Shown one piece after another: positions 1 through 9,113 of a stretch of DNA of 64,000 bases. The notes under the pieces were generated by a model that saw only the letters and a program-made list of their open reading frames with translations, was not told where the DNA came from and searched no databases. Origin of the DNA: JBGSBR01 sp041730495. GTDB lineage: Bacteria; Patescibacteriota; Microgenomatia; UBA1406; GWC2-37-13. The stretch is taken from the NCBI GenBank assembly GCA_041730495.1, contig JBGSBR010000003.1, positions 1-64,000 of the forward strand, read 5' to 3'. A program made the position numbers and the translations under genes. Within the stretch, counting starts at the first letter, position 1, and each line of letters begins with the position of its first letter.

Positions 1-2
1 CG

Positions 3-197
3 CCGCAGTACGTCATCGAGCGGCTCGGCCTCATCGCCGGACCCGAGGCCATCTACGCCTCGGGCGTGGGCCAGCACCAGATGTGGGCAGCGCAGTTCAT
101 CAACTACGAGATCCCCGGCACGTGGCTCAACTCCGGCGGCGCCGGGACCATGGGCTACGCCGTGCCCGCGGCGATGGGCGCCAAGATGGGTTGCCCC
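3..197 (+). CDS. ilvB: Acetolactate synthase large-subunit fragment, probably foreign sequence joined in assembly
   Basis: Reading from base 3 gives an uninterrupted stretch that matches the thiamine-diphosphate-binding part of acetolactate synthase, with the hallmark strings GVGQHQMWAAQF, TWLNSGG and GTMGYAVPAAMGAK. It has no start and no natural end: similarity stops near base 197, where G+C content drops abruptly and the pilin gene's own upstream region begins. The codons are strongly GC-ending, as in Actinobacteria, and unlike everything else in the window. The enzyme would catalyse the first step of branched-chain amino acid synthesis. I read this as a chimeric read or assembly join, not a gene of this organism; a recent transfer remnant is less likely. 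Confidence 0.75.
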
Positions 198-208
198 GTA
201 ATAAATCT

Positions 209-1021
209 ATGCGAAACGGATATACTCTTATAGAAGTTATTATTGTTATCTCTATAATCTCGCTTCTCTCTACACTAGGGATCAGCTCATATACTAGTCT
301 TACTGAAAAAGCCCGTGATTCGCGCCGTAAAGATGATATGCGAGCTATCGCAACGGCTCTCAATGCATACTACAGTGTAAATGGAAAATATCCTCAGGCA
401 GGTGGCTGCGCCTATGGGAACTCTGCCTGTTATGTTACCAGTGTCGCTGGTGACGCATGGATTCCTGCCTTAGTACCCGATTATGCAGATTCACTTCCAT
501 TAGATCCCATAAATAATGCAGAAGTTCGCTATGATGGTGAACCTTTGCCCAATCCAACCACAGCACCTACAGGTATCATCGGTGGTCAACCAACACCTAC
601 ACCGACACAGACAATAGGTGGACTTCCTAGTCCAACACCAACACAAACAATTGGAGGTTTTCCGACTGCCACTCCCACCATAGGTATTATTGGAGGCGGT
701 GATGATCAGATTCCCACTCCTACAGAAGATGTGAAAGGCGGAAACGAAACATATAATATCTTTGATACATTATTTGCAGCCTTTGCAGCAGTCCCCATTG
801 CTCCTTGGCACGTCAATAGTGCACATTACGTATATGCATACGGCAATGTGAGCTTAGATGGCCAATCATATGATCTGACCACGAGACTGGAAAATGAGAA
901 TGATCCAGATAGCTGTGGCTATAAGAACTACAAATTTGGTCCCAATAACTTACCTCATTGTGTAGCATTCGGTGGTACACACTCTAATCGTGTCTACGAG
1001 CTATCTCCACTTACCAGATAA
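209..1021 (+). CDS. Type IV pilin-like protein with Pro/Thr-rich insertion
   Basis: A 270-residue protein with a class III signal: MRNG then YTLIEV, where prepilin peptidase would cut after Gly4, leaving Tyr1 and the conserved Glu5. The hydrophobic helix (about residues 8-28) and the polar heptads after it (EKARDSRRKDDMRAI) are typical of pseudopilins of the GspG/PilE kind. Four Cys sit in the globular part (CAYGNSAC near 68-75; two near the end). Residues about 113-165 are a low-complexity insert with repeats of PTPTPTQTIGG, unusual inside a pilin. The start at 209 is chosen because longer readings run into the foreign high-GC segment. No pilus assembly genes are in the window. Confidence 0.85.
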   Translation: MRNGYTLIEVIIVISIISLLSTLGISSYTSLTEKARDSRRKDDMRAIATALNAYYSVNGKYPQAGGCAYGNSACYVTSVAGDAWIPALVPDYADSLPLDPINNAEVRYDGEPLPNPTTAPTGIIGGQPTPTPTQTIGGLPSPTPTQTIGGFPTATPTIGIIGGGDDQIPTPTEDVKGGNETYNIFDTLFAAFAAVPIAPWHVNSAHYVYAYGNVSLDGQSYDLTTRLENENDPDSCGYKNYKFGPNNLPHCVAFGGTHSNRVYELSPLTR

Positions 1022-1106
1022 TCTTCTTATTTCTGATGTTTTTTTATTAAACTTTCTTTGTTATCACTGTCTCAGTATGACCTTTCAATAACTTTGTATA
1101 AAAGTG

Positions 1107-1135
1107 TTGACAAACATGAGTCATGTAGATATACT
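1107..1135 (+). promoter_or_regulatory. Promoter of the 16S rRNA gene
   Basis: TTGACA (1107-1112) and TATACT (1130-1135) are separated by 17 bases, a near-consensus housekeeping promoter. Transcription should begin near 1142, about 250 bases before the mature 16S end. Confidence 0.8.
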
Positions 1136-1200
1136 ATCTTTTACTTCGTTTTGAGGTAAGTAGCACACTACTAAACTGCCTCAGTGAATGCGAGTACCAA

Positions 1201-1286
1201 GCACGTTCACAATTCGTAAAACAGCCTAATTTTTTATATTTTTATTTGGTTGAATGTTTTTTTTAATCCAATAACCGGGTTAGGAA
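1201..1286 (+). other. Pre-16S processing stem, 5' strand
   Basis: Two blocks here pair with sequence downstream of the 16S gene. GTAAAACAGC (1216-1225) plus flanking TAA pairs with the block ending at 2996, and 1264-1286 pairs with 2953-2976: 11 bp, one C/A mismatch, then 8 bp more. GCACG (1201-1205) can extend the stem against CGTGC at 3002-3006. This is the layout of an RNase III type stem that loops out one mature rRNA. Confidence 0.75.
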
Positions 1287-1290
1287 AGTG

Positions 1291-1385
1291 CCTACTAGTT
1301 TTTAGTAGGACTTCCAACAGTTTTTTTTGAGATCTAGATTTATCTAGATTCTCAGCCAGTTTAGTAGACACCTCAATGTCTACTA
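1291..1385 (+). other. Three tandem hairpins in the 16S leader
   Basis: Hairpin one, 1291-1309, has a 7-bp stem CCTACTA/TAGTAGG. Hairpin two, 1329-1353, pairs TCTAGAT with ATCTAGA and closes with GAG/CTC. Hairpin three, 1362-1385, has a perfect 9-bp stem TAGTAGACA/TGTCTACTA with a six-base loop and ends four bases before the mature 16S. T-runs follow the first and third (1314-1328 and 1388-1394). They may be antitermination or folding elements of the leader. Confidence 0.6.
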
Positions 1386-1388
1386 TCT

Positions 1389-2891
<1,503 letters not shown>

Positions 2892-2905
2892 CTTTTTTTA
2901 AAACT

Positions 2906-2924
2906 GTCATGCAATTAGCATGAC
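2906..2924 (+). other. Hairpin just after 16S rRNA
   Basis: A perfect 7-bp stem GTCATGC/GCATGAC closes a five-base loop, 15 bases after the 16S end. It lies inside the spacer bounded by the processing stem and may be a maturation signal. Confidence 0.5.
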
Positions 2925-2952
2925 GACACTTGGACAACGTGGATAAACTTGG

Positions 2953-3006
2953 TTCCTAACCCGATTATTGGATTTAAACTAAGTTAGCTGTTTTACAAAT
3001 TCGTGC
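2953..3006 (+). other. Pre-16S processing stem, 3' strand
   Basis: This is complementary to 1201-1286. TTCCTAACCCG (2953-2963) and TTATTGGA (2965-2972) pair with the inner block; TTAGCTGTTTTAC (2984-2996) pairs with the outer block. The stem encloses only the 16S gene, which fits a separate 16S transcript. Confidence 0.75.
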
Positions 3007-3024
3007 TCTATCTTCAAAGAGCAC
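3003..3024 (+). terminator. Possible terminator hairpin of the 16S transcript
   Basis: GTGCTCT and AGAGCAC form a 7-bp stem with an eight-base loop. No U-run follows, so termination is a guess. Its left arm overlaps the last bases of the processing stem, so the two structures compete. Confidence 0.35.
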
Positions 3025-3083
3025 GCCACACACCAACACACATTATCTGTCTATTTGCATGGCTTAAAAGAATAAAAGAAGCT

Positions 3084-3446
3084 TTAAAGAGTAAGCAGAA
3101 GATAGATTAGTATACCCAAACTTGCCACCAAACCCATCGAAGTAAAGGTTTGGTACAAAATATAAACTGCGTTATTATCGATTTTCGTAAACCCAAAGTC
3201 ATATGGCCGATAGCTACGACTACCAAACTGCTGTAGAAACCAGTACATCACTTCACCAGCGAAGCGAACACTATAGTAAAGACTTAGTAAGATCGACATC
3301 CATTTCAACGAAAAAAAACCAACCGCTAAAATAACTAGTACTGCTGGTAAAAGAAAGATAATATCACCTTTCACAAAAATTAAGAAGACTTTGAAGACAG
3401 GAGACAGATTTGTATAAAACCACTTGTTATCTATCTGTTTAGCCAT
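3084..3446 (-). CDS. Small integral membrane protein, unknown function
   Basis: A 120-residue protein with about three hydrophobic segments: residues about 15-50 (FKVFLIFVKGDIIFLLPAVL and onward), 48-65 and 100-120. I do not recognise a family. It starts two bases after the stop of the SAM-hydrolase-like gene upstream of it on the minus strand, so it is probably the last gene of a three-gene transcription unit (5108 down to 3084). The tail faces the 16S unit convergently. Confidence 0.7.
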   Translation of the reverse strand: MAKQIDNKWFYTNLSPVFKVFLIFVKGDIIFLLPAVLVILAVGFFSLKWMSILLSLYYSVRFAGEVMYWFLQQFGSRSYRPYDFGFTKIDNNAVYILYQTFTSMGLVASLGILIYLLLTL

Positions 3447-3448
3447 AC

Positions 3449-4276
3449 TTATTTATCTGAAAACGTAATCTCTTGTCCAATTCGTGGCGATTTGAACATA
3501 TGCATACCAGTAGTTGGCTCAGCTTCAGTAAAATGTCGCCAAACAGAGATCTCCATAAAATGATTTTCTTTCACACCCGAGGATCCTGGATAGATCACCA
3601 GCTCACCTGGTTTGGCACCAAAGAGATTATCGACATACATGACGTCTTGAGTTACCTCATTGATCGTGATCTGTACTGTATCGCCATATTTCCAGCTTTC
3701 TTTCATATATTCTTCTGTGATAGTGGTTTTGATATTACCATAGTTATCGATATGTCCGATATACATCCCATCAAACTCGGGGATCAGATCTACTCCAGCC
3801 TCTTCAAGATCCAGATCATCTTCAAGACTATCCATCAGATGTGCAGATACTCGTGAGTACAGATCGCGTGAGCGAAACTGACTACCTTTATCAAGTCCAG
3901 GGTAATGAAACACAACATCAATTTTATCTTTGATCATGGTGAAGTCATAACCTGCATTCGGTCCAAGTAAAATAAGTCCAGATTTAAGTCTCACGATTAT
4001 CAGTTCTGCACCTTTGGCTTCTTGCACTGAATCAACTGTTTGGATACGAGGATCTGTATTTTGGAAGATGATCGTATCAAGTGGACGGCCGAAACGTTCT
4101 TCGATCTCGACAATCTGAGCGAGAAGATATGATGTATGAATCGTAGAAGGTGTAGACGAAACAAAGGTAATATTGGGATTCGATGGATCTAAGACATAAC
4201 CCTCGACAGCAGAGCGTACTTCTTGACACGTAAGTGAATCACTCGCCCAATCGGCGACAACAATTAGCTTTTTCAT
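3449..4276 (-). CDS. SAM hydrolase / SAM hydroxide adenosyltransferase family protein (DUF62)
   Basis: A 275-residue protein of the family that splits S-adenosylmethionine to adenosine and methionine and is related to fluorinase and chlorinase. Family-like strings are LILLGPNAGYDF (near 106), GHIDNYGNIKTT (near 178) and ELVIYPGSSGVKENHF (near 232), which correspond to the family's GPDNG, HIDxFGN and GSSG blocks. The usual LTDFG opening is replaced by VVADWASDS, so the active site may differ. It follows a paralogue by 37 bases on the same strand. The gap carries a purine-rich stretch (minus strand) that could act as a ribosome site. Confidence 0.75.
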   Translation of the reverse strand: MKKLIVVADWASDSLTCQEVRSAVEGYVLDPSNPNITFVSSTPSTIHTSYLLAQIVEIEERFGRPLDTIIFQNTDPRIQTVDSVQEAKGAELIIVRLKSGLILLGPNAGYDFTMIKDKIDVVFHYPGLDKGSQFRSRDLYSRVSAHLMDSLEDDLDLEEAGVDLIPEFDGMYIGHIDNYGNIKTTITEEYMKESWKYGDTVQITINEVTQDVMYVDNLFGAKPGELVIYPGSSGVKENHFMEISVWRHFTEAEPTTGMHMFKSPRIGQEITFSDK

Positions 4277-4313
4277 AGGAAAAATTGACTACCAACTTCT
4301 TACTTCCTATTTC

Positions 4314-5108
4314 TTAAAATAGATCCATACCAGAGTGCAAACCAAGTTCTTTGGCGGCACTTTTACCTTGGATGACGATTTCGAGGAAACGTTGATTTTT
4401 GTAGCCCGAGCTACCAATGATCAAACCAACTTCACTATTTGGGACGTCTTTGAGACGATCATAACAAGTGAATTCACCAAGTTTAGTCTTAATTTTTTTA
4501 CCAGCTTTGAAATCAACTTCTTCAGGAAGAAGAGTAGTCTTGGTATTACCGAAGTTATCGACCCACCAAACCGTTTTAGGAGCATCAGGGATGTCTGAAA
4601 GCGGCATCTCTTCGGCAGTTACCTCTTCACCAGCATGCAACCATTTAGCGAGAAATGGCATATACTCGAAGCTTCGGAACTGTGTAAGCACTGTACGATC
4701 ACGAGCTGTTTTATCAAATTTACCTCTTTCGATAAATTCATCAATTACAGTTGGTAGATCAGTGACATACATTTTGTCAATTAAATTAAATTTCTTTGCG
4801 AGTGAAAGCGTCTGTCCTGCGACTGTGGTCACAATAGTTTTACGCTTATGTGTGAAGTATCCAAACGGTGTACCGTTTTTCCAGGTTTTACCAGATCCAT
4901 GACGTGGAGCGGCATTAACCATGATAATACCTTCGTCACCAGTGGCTGCGTCGATAATATCTACTAAGTTTCCTGCAGCTTCAATTTCGTTGAAGTTATG
5001 GATACCCATGAAGCTAATATTGGCTTGTGGAAATAAGATGGAAGCGCGTGTAGTCTGTCTACCCATTTCGTTTGCATCACGGCAATCATTGATGATGGTG
5101 ACGAACAT
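4314..5108 (-). CDS. Second SAM hydrolase-like (DUF62) paralogue
   Basis: A 264-residue protein with the same C-terminal architecture as its downstream neighbour: WWVDNFGNTKTTL (near 180) matches HIDxFGN, and GLIIGSSGYKNQRF (near 229) matches the GSSG block, ending in an AAKELGLHSGMDLF tail that is typical of the family. The N-terminal half is more divergent (FVTIINDCRDANEMGRQ in place of LTDFG), with NAAPRHGSGKTW near 85. Two adjacent divergent copies may form a heteromer or have separate substrates; this is inference. First gene of the three-gene minus-strand unit. Confidence 0.7.
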   Translation of the reverse strand: MFVTIINDCRDANEMGRQTTRASILFPQANISFMGIHNFNEIEAAGNLVDIIDAATGDEGIIMVNAAPRHGSGKTWKNGTPFGYFTHKRKTIVTTVAGQTLSLAKKFNLIDKMYVTDLPTVIDEFIERGKFDKTARDRTVLTQFRSFEYMPFLAKWLHAGEEVTAEEMPLSDIPDAPKTVWWVDNFGNTKTTLLPEEVDFKAGKKIKTKLGEFTCYDRLKDVPNSEVGLIIGSSGYKNQRFLEIVIQGKSAAKELGLHSGMDLF

Positions 5109-5248
5109 AATTAAATTTAAAAATAATAATGGATGTATACATATATATACATCTAAAGACAGGAAGTTTCAATGATACAGTATCTAAGCTAAATAATCTA
5201 TAGTTTAATATTCAAGGCTGTTTGATATAATATAAACTTATCTGTTTT

Positions 5249-5323
5249 GGGTGTGTGGCTCAGTGGTAGAGCGCGTTCCTGATAAGAACGAGGTCGAAGG
5301 TTCGATCCCTTCCACACCCACCA
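5249..5323 (+). tRNA. tRNA-Ile (GAT)
   Basis: A full cloverleaf: acceptor GGGTGTG/CACACCC, D stem GCTC/GAGC, anticodon stem CGTTC/GAACG with loop CTGATAA (anticodon GAT), T arm GAAGG-TTCGATC-CCTTC. Discriminator A at 5320 and CCA encoded at 5321-5323. Confidence 0.95.
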
Positions 5324-5332
5324 GTACCATCA

Positions 5333-5405
5333 GGCCACTTAGCTCAGTTGGTAGAGCGCTCGGCTTACATCCGAATGGTCGGGGGTTCGAGTCCCTCAGT
5401 GGCCA
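5333..5405 (+). tRNA. tRNA-Val (TAC)
   Basis: A full cloverleaf: acceptor GGCCACT/AGTGGCC, D stem GCTC/GAGC, anticodon loop CTTACAT (anticodon TAC), T arm GGGGG-TTCGAGT-CCCTC. The first anticodon-stem pair is a C-A mismatch. CCA is not encoded. It follows tRNA-Ile by nine bases and is probably co-transcribed. Confidence 0.93.
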
Positions 5406-5452
5406 CAGTTTTAACTCTTCTTTAGATCTTCTTGTAAATGATTAAAGGGGAT

Positions 5453-5489
5453 AAAATACCCCGCCTGATGACTGATTGCGGGGTATTTT
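5453..5489. terminator. Bidirectional intrinsic terminator
   Basis: AAAATACCCCGC (5453-5464) and GCGGGGTATTTT (5478-5489) form a 12-bp stem flanked by A-runs and T-runs, so it can end both the tRNA transcript and the convergent lysine-rich gene. Confidence 0.85.
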
Positions 5490-5505
5490 GAGAAAAGAAT
5501 AAACG

Positions 5506-5685
5506 TTATTTCTTTTTTGCTGTTTTCTTAGGAGCTTTCTTGACTGTTTTTTTAACAGCTTTCTTAACAGTTTTTTTCATTGCTTTTTTAGGAGCTTTTT
5601 TAGCTACTACTTTTTTCTTTGCTGGAGCTTTTTTAACTGCTTTTTTTACTGTTTTTTTGGCTGTTTTCTTTTTGGCTGCTGGCAT
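5506..5685 (-). CDS. Lysine/alanine-rich basic protein, histone H1-like tail
   Basis: A 59-residue protein made almost only of Lys, Ala, Thr, Val and Pro in KKTVKKAVKK and KKAPKK repeats, like the C-terminal tails of bacterial histone H1-like proteins. A nucleic-acid-binding, nucleoid-associated role is inferred from composition. The start (ATG at 5685) is chosen because AAAGGAGATGAT on the minus strand is a strong ribosome site a few bases upstream; the longer reading frame to 5820 has no such support and is AT-rich. Single gene ending at the shared terminator. Confidence 0.8.
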   Translation of the reverse strand: MPAAKKKTAKKTVKKAVKKAPAKKKVVAKKAPKKAMKKTVKKAVKKTVKKAPKKTAKKK

Positions 5686-5854
5686 GTAGATCATCTCCTT
5701 TCCGTATGCGAAATTTGATAATAATTTAATGCTAGAGAATATAAAAATACATGTCAATAGAGATAGTAATATATCTTTGTTATAAAGCCCTAAAGCCAAC
5801 ATTTTATTTACATGTCTCACTATTGATTTTTATCAAAAAAAATCTACTCCTTGA

Positions 5855-5883
5855 TAGACATTAAAGCTATCTATATCTATAAT
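5855..5883 (+). promoter_or_regulatory. Leaderless-type promoter of the Clp-like gene
   Basis: TAGACA (5855-5860), 17-base spacer, TATAAT (5878-5883). The A of the ATG at 5890 is seven bases after the -10 box, so transcription probably starts at the start codon. Confidence 0.7.
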
Positions 5884-5889
5884 GTTTTC

Positions 5890-8148
5890 ATGGCACAAGA
5901 ACCTTCACCGTACAAAAAAAATATTAATGATTTTTTCGAAGCAATCGGCAACGTAATTATCTTCCTTCCTTACTATTTCTCGATCAAAACATTGGTCAAA
6001 ACAATGTTTGCTCCGTGGAAAAACTTGACTACTACCAAAACAAAGCGTGGATTTTCATTTGCAGACTGGAGTAATAGTGTTTCATTTAATCTCATTTCAC
6101 GCTTGATGGGGTTTGTGATGCGTAGCAGTATCTTACTGTTTTATATGCTACTTCAAGTTTCTTTTATAGTCATTATTCCTTTGTTGATACTTGGCTTTTT
6201 CATCACCTTACCACTGCGCATGCTATTTATCACCAGTCAAGACACTGAGTCAGAGAAAAAAGCGAAATACAAACAATCTTTTATAACAGCTCATCTCAGC
6301 AACGTCGATAACTACCAAAAAGTAGAGGAGTGGTTTGAGTACATCTATCCGACAATCTATACCCGAAACCCATGGTGGAAACTACAAAGTTTATTTGCCA
6401 ATCCACCACTTGCACGCGATTGGGCAGTAGGATATACACCCACTCTCGATGAATATGTCGAAGACCTCACCAAAGCATCTTTTCAGGTGAGTATCCGAGG
6501 CCAGATCATCGGACGCGAGAAAGAATCACAGCTAATTGAGCGTATTTTGTCAGAATCAGATGAAGCCAATGCCATCATAGTCGGTGAAGAAGGAGTAGGC
6601 AAACATACAATCTTGCAAGCTTTTGCCCGACGCTTATATGAAGGTAAAACCAATAGCTTACTCGCATACAAACGTTTGCTATTGCTTAATATGGAAAAAA
6701 TATTAGCAGAGCATGAAGATCCTAAAGAACGAGAGAATTTCTTAGAACAACTTTTCAAAGAAGCAAGCACATCCAAGAGCGTGATCCTAGTTATCGAAAA
6801 TTTCGACCGCTACGTATCATCTGGGTCAGGAAGAATTGATCTATCTGCCTCAATCGAAAAACATGCAGGTACTCCACATCTCCAGATCCTCGGTATCACC
6901 ACACCTTTCTTATATGAAACATACATCTATTCCAACGAAAAGATTCGTAACATCACGACCAAAATTGATGTCGAAGAGATAGATCAACAAACTGCGATGA
7001 AGATCTTGATGCTTGAAACCTTTACCTATGAAAATCGCTACAAAGTGACGATTCCTTATGAAACGCTAACCGCAGTCATCGATAAAAGTAATTACTATAT
7101 CACCACCATTCCGTATCCTGAAAAAGCGCTTCAACTGCTCGATAAAGCGTGTGTTTATGCCGTACAGACATTAAAAACTAATGTTATACAACCTGAGATC
7201 ATAGATGCTGTACTCACTGCAGAAACGCATACACCGACTACATTGAACGAAACTCTAAAAAAACAATTATTATCACTAGAATCACAACTAAATGCACGTA
7301 TACTAGGTCAAGAAGCAGCTATGCAGATCGTCTCATCGACTCTACGACGCTCGTTCATATTACTAGGTAAACGTAAGAAGCCATTAGCATCATTTCTTTT
7401 CTTAGGACCGACTGGTGTCGGTAAAACCGAGACTGCAAAAGCTATATCGGAAATCTTTTTTGGTTCAGATAAAGAGCTTATACGGTTTGACATGTCTTTG
7501 TATCAAACCAAAGAAGATATACAAAAACTGATAGGTTCAGTCGAAAAACTAAATCCTGGACTGCTTACCAATGAAATTCGAGAAAACCCGTATGCCGTGT
7601 TATTGATTGATGAAATGGAGAAAGCAAATAAAGATCTCCTCAATATTTTTCTCACTTTACTCGATGAAGGTTATTTCACTGACGGTTATGGTCAACGTGT
7701 TGATTGTAAAAATCTTGTCATCGTAGCCACAAGTAACGCAGGAGCAGATCATGTACATCAATTGCTTATCAAGCAATCATTGAGTAATCAGCAAGAACAA
7801 GGTCTGAGCTCAAATGCAATGATTGATTATCTGATTGAACAAAATATCTTCAATCCTGAATTCCTCAATCGTTTTGATGGTGTAATAGCCTTTAATGCAA
7901 TTGAAAACGATAGTGCGCAAGTTATAGCACGTCGTATGATGGACACTGTGACTGAGCAAATTTATGAAGTTTATAAAGTCAAAGTAGAGATCTCTGATGA
8001 AACACTTGCCAAACTTACGAATGATGGGTATAGCTCACAGCATGGTGCACGCAACTTACAACGCATACTGCGACAAAGTATAGAAGATACTATCGCAACA
8101 AAGATCCTTTCCAATCAAGTAAAAGCAGGAGATACGATCACAATCTAA
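5890..8148 (+). CDS. Membrane-anchored Clp-type double AAA+ ATPase
   Basis: A 752-residue protein. Residues about 20-40 and 75-118 are hydrophobic and should anchor it in the membrane; two AAA+ modules follow. Module one has Walker A GEEGVGKHT (about 232-240), but its Walker B reads VILVIENFD (about 298), so the usual Asp-Glu is Glu-Asn and ATP hydrolysis there is doubtful; GITTP is the sensor. Module two is intact: GPTGVGKTE (about 506), LLIDEMEKA (about 570), ATSNAG sensor 1 and GARNLQRIL sensor 2, as in ClpA/ClpB. There is no ClpA/B N-domain and no clear M-domain coiled coil. It probably unfolds proteins at the membrane. The start at 5890 rather than 5851 follows the promoter position. Confidence 0.88.
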   Translation: MAQEPSPYKKNINDFFEAIGNVIIFLPYYFSIKTLVKTMFAPWKNLTTTKTKRGFSFADWSNSVSFNLISRLMGFVMRSSILLFYMLLQVSFIVIIPLLILGFFITLPLRMLFITSQDTESEKKAKYKQSFITAHLSNVDNYQKVEEWFEYIYPTIYTRNPWWKLQSLFANPPLARDWAVGYTPTLDEYVEDLTKASFQVSIRGQIIGREKESQLIERILSESDEANAIIVGEEGVGKHTILQAFARRLYEGKTNSLLAYKRLLLLNMEKILAEHEDPKERENFLEQLFKEASTSKSVILVIENFDRYVSSGSGRIDLSASIEKHAGTPHLQILGITTPFLYETYIYSNEKIRNITTKIDVEEIDQQTAMKILMLETFTYENRYKVTIPYETLTAVIDKSNYYITTIPYPEKALQLLDKACVYAVQTLKTNVIQPEIIDAVLTAETHTPTTLNETLKKQLLSLESQLNARILGQEAAMQIVSSTLRRSFILLGKRKKPLASFLFLGPTGVGKTETAKAISEIFFGSDKELIRFDMSLYQTKEDIQKLIGSVEKLNPGLLTNEIRENPYAVLLIDEMEKANKDLLNIFLTLLDEGYFTDGYGQRVDCKNLVIVATSNAGADHVHQLLIKQSLSNQQEQGLSSNAMIDYLIEQNIFNPEFLNRFDGVIAFNAIENDSAQVIARRMMDTVTEQIYEVYKVKVEISDETLAKLTNDGYSSQHGARNLQRILRQSIEDTIATKILSNQVKAGDTITI

Positions 8149-8213
8149 GTCCAAACTTCTTATTTATCACTTCCTACTACTAACTTCCCAGTTCTTGTAG
8201 TTACTTCTTATGT

Positions 8214-9107
8214 TTAGCTTCTTTCTTTAGATAGTTTATTGAGTACAATCACCATCCATAACATGAAAGCAGCTGTGTATAACATAAAAGGCGGGACAAT
8301 GACAAATAGCTGCATCAAGAATGTCAGCATGATAGGTATAGTAAGTGCATGCATCCCAAGCTGATAAAGCTGTTGATAGGTGTAAGGCACTTTGAAGATC
8401 ATTGCAATTCCTTTGACTACTACAGTCGCAATCAAGAGATAAAACAACTTCCAGATAAACACTATAAAACTAAAGATAAACGGAACAATAAAGATAAGTA
8501 GTAGTACCATGCTCACTAATATAGCTGGTATCGCTTTGATAAACGGTTTTACAGCAGTCACAAACTGATTGTAGACAGATTCATCGATGACAATTGGTTC
8601 TTCTGTAGGTTCATACTGTCGCACTGTATATGCTCCCTCAATCCCAGTATCATCGCCACGTTCTGGTGGATAGACTATCGCTTTTTCTGTGAATAAAACT
8701 ACTGTTTTGTATGATTGATAATCTTCAATCTGTGCTTGAGTGTCGATAGTAATCACATGTTGAAACTCTGTATCTTCTTGAAACTCTGGGATATCGATAA
8801 AAACAGGTTCAGGAGAGTTGGTAGCCAATGATCCATTCTCTAGTTTCACGATAAGATTCTCAGGATATAACGTATTAAGCCGTGCAGTTATCTTTTGCTG
8901 CATTGCCGGTACCTCTGGAAGTACACTGAGTGCTCCAATAGCTAAGAACAAACTGTTGATAAGTACCGTAAAAAATATCAATACATACAAGTATTTAGCG
9001 GAAAATGAAAAAGGAGCTTTCAAGATATCGGCGTAATAAGCTGTAGAAAAAAGACTATTTTTAAGCGTGTACCAAAAGGTTTTTAATTTCTGTTTAAAAG
9101 TTTTCAT
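8214..9107 (-). CDS. DUF1189-like integral membrane protein
   Basis: A 297-residue protein. An N-terminal amphipathic/basic stretch (MKTFKQKLKTFWYTL) leads into a first membrane helix near 37-60; a soluble extracytoplasmic domain (about 65-185) follows; then three or four membrane helices fill 185-297 (including LVSMVLLLIFIVPFIFSFIV). This order fits the DUF1189 family, whose function is unknown. It starts six bases after the HAD gene and is co-oriented, so the two probably share a transcript. Confidence 0.65.
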   Translation of the reverse strand: MKTFKQKLKTFWYTLKNSLFSTAYYADILKAPFSFSAKYLYVLIFFTVLINSLFLAIGALSVLPEVPAMQQKITARLNTLYPENLIVKLENGSLATNSPEPVFIDIPEFQEDTEFQHVITIDTQAQIEDYQSYKTVVLFTEKAIVYPPERGDDTGIEGAYTVRQYEPTEEPIVIDESVYNQFVTAVKPFIKAIPAILVSMVLLLIFIVPFIFSFIVFIWKLFYLLIATVVVKGIAMIFKVPYTYQQLYQLGMHALTIPIMLTFLMQLFVIVPPFMLYTAAFMLWMVIVLNKLSKERS

Positions 9108-9113
9108 ATAAGA

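Noticed and set aside
83..208. Longer pilin frame starting at base 83
   Set aside because: The extra 42 residues come from translating the foreign high-GC ilvB piece in the wrong frame; the prepilin leader begins at 209.
2892..3083. 23S or 5S rRNA after 16S
   Set aside because: No conserved 23S or 5S sequence; the region holds only the processing-stem strand and hairpins before a minus-strand gene.
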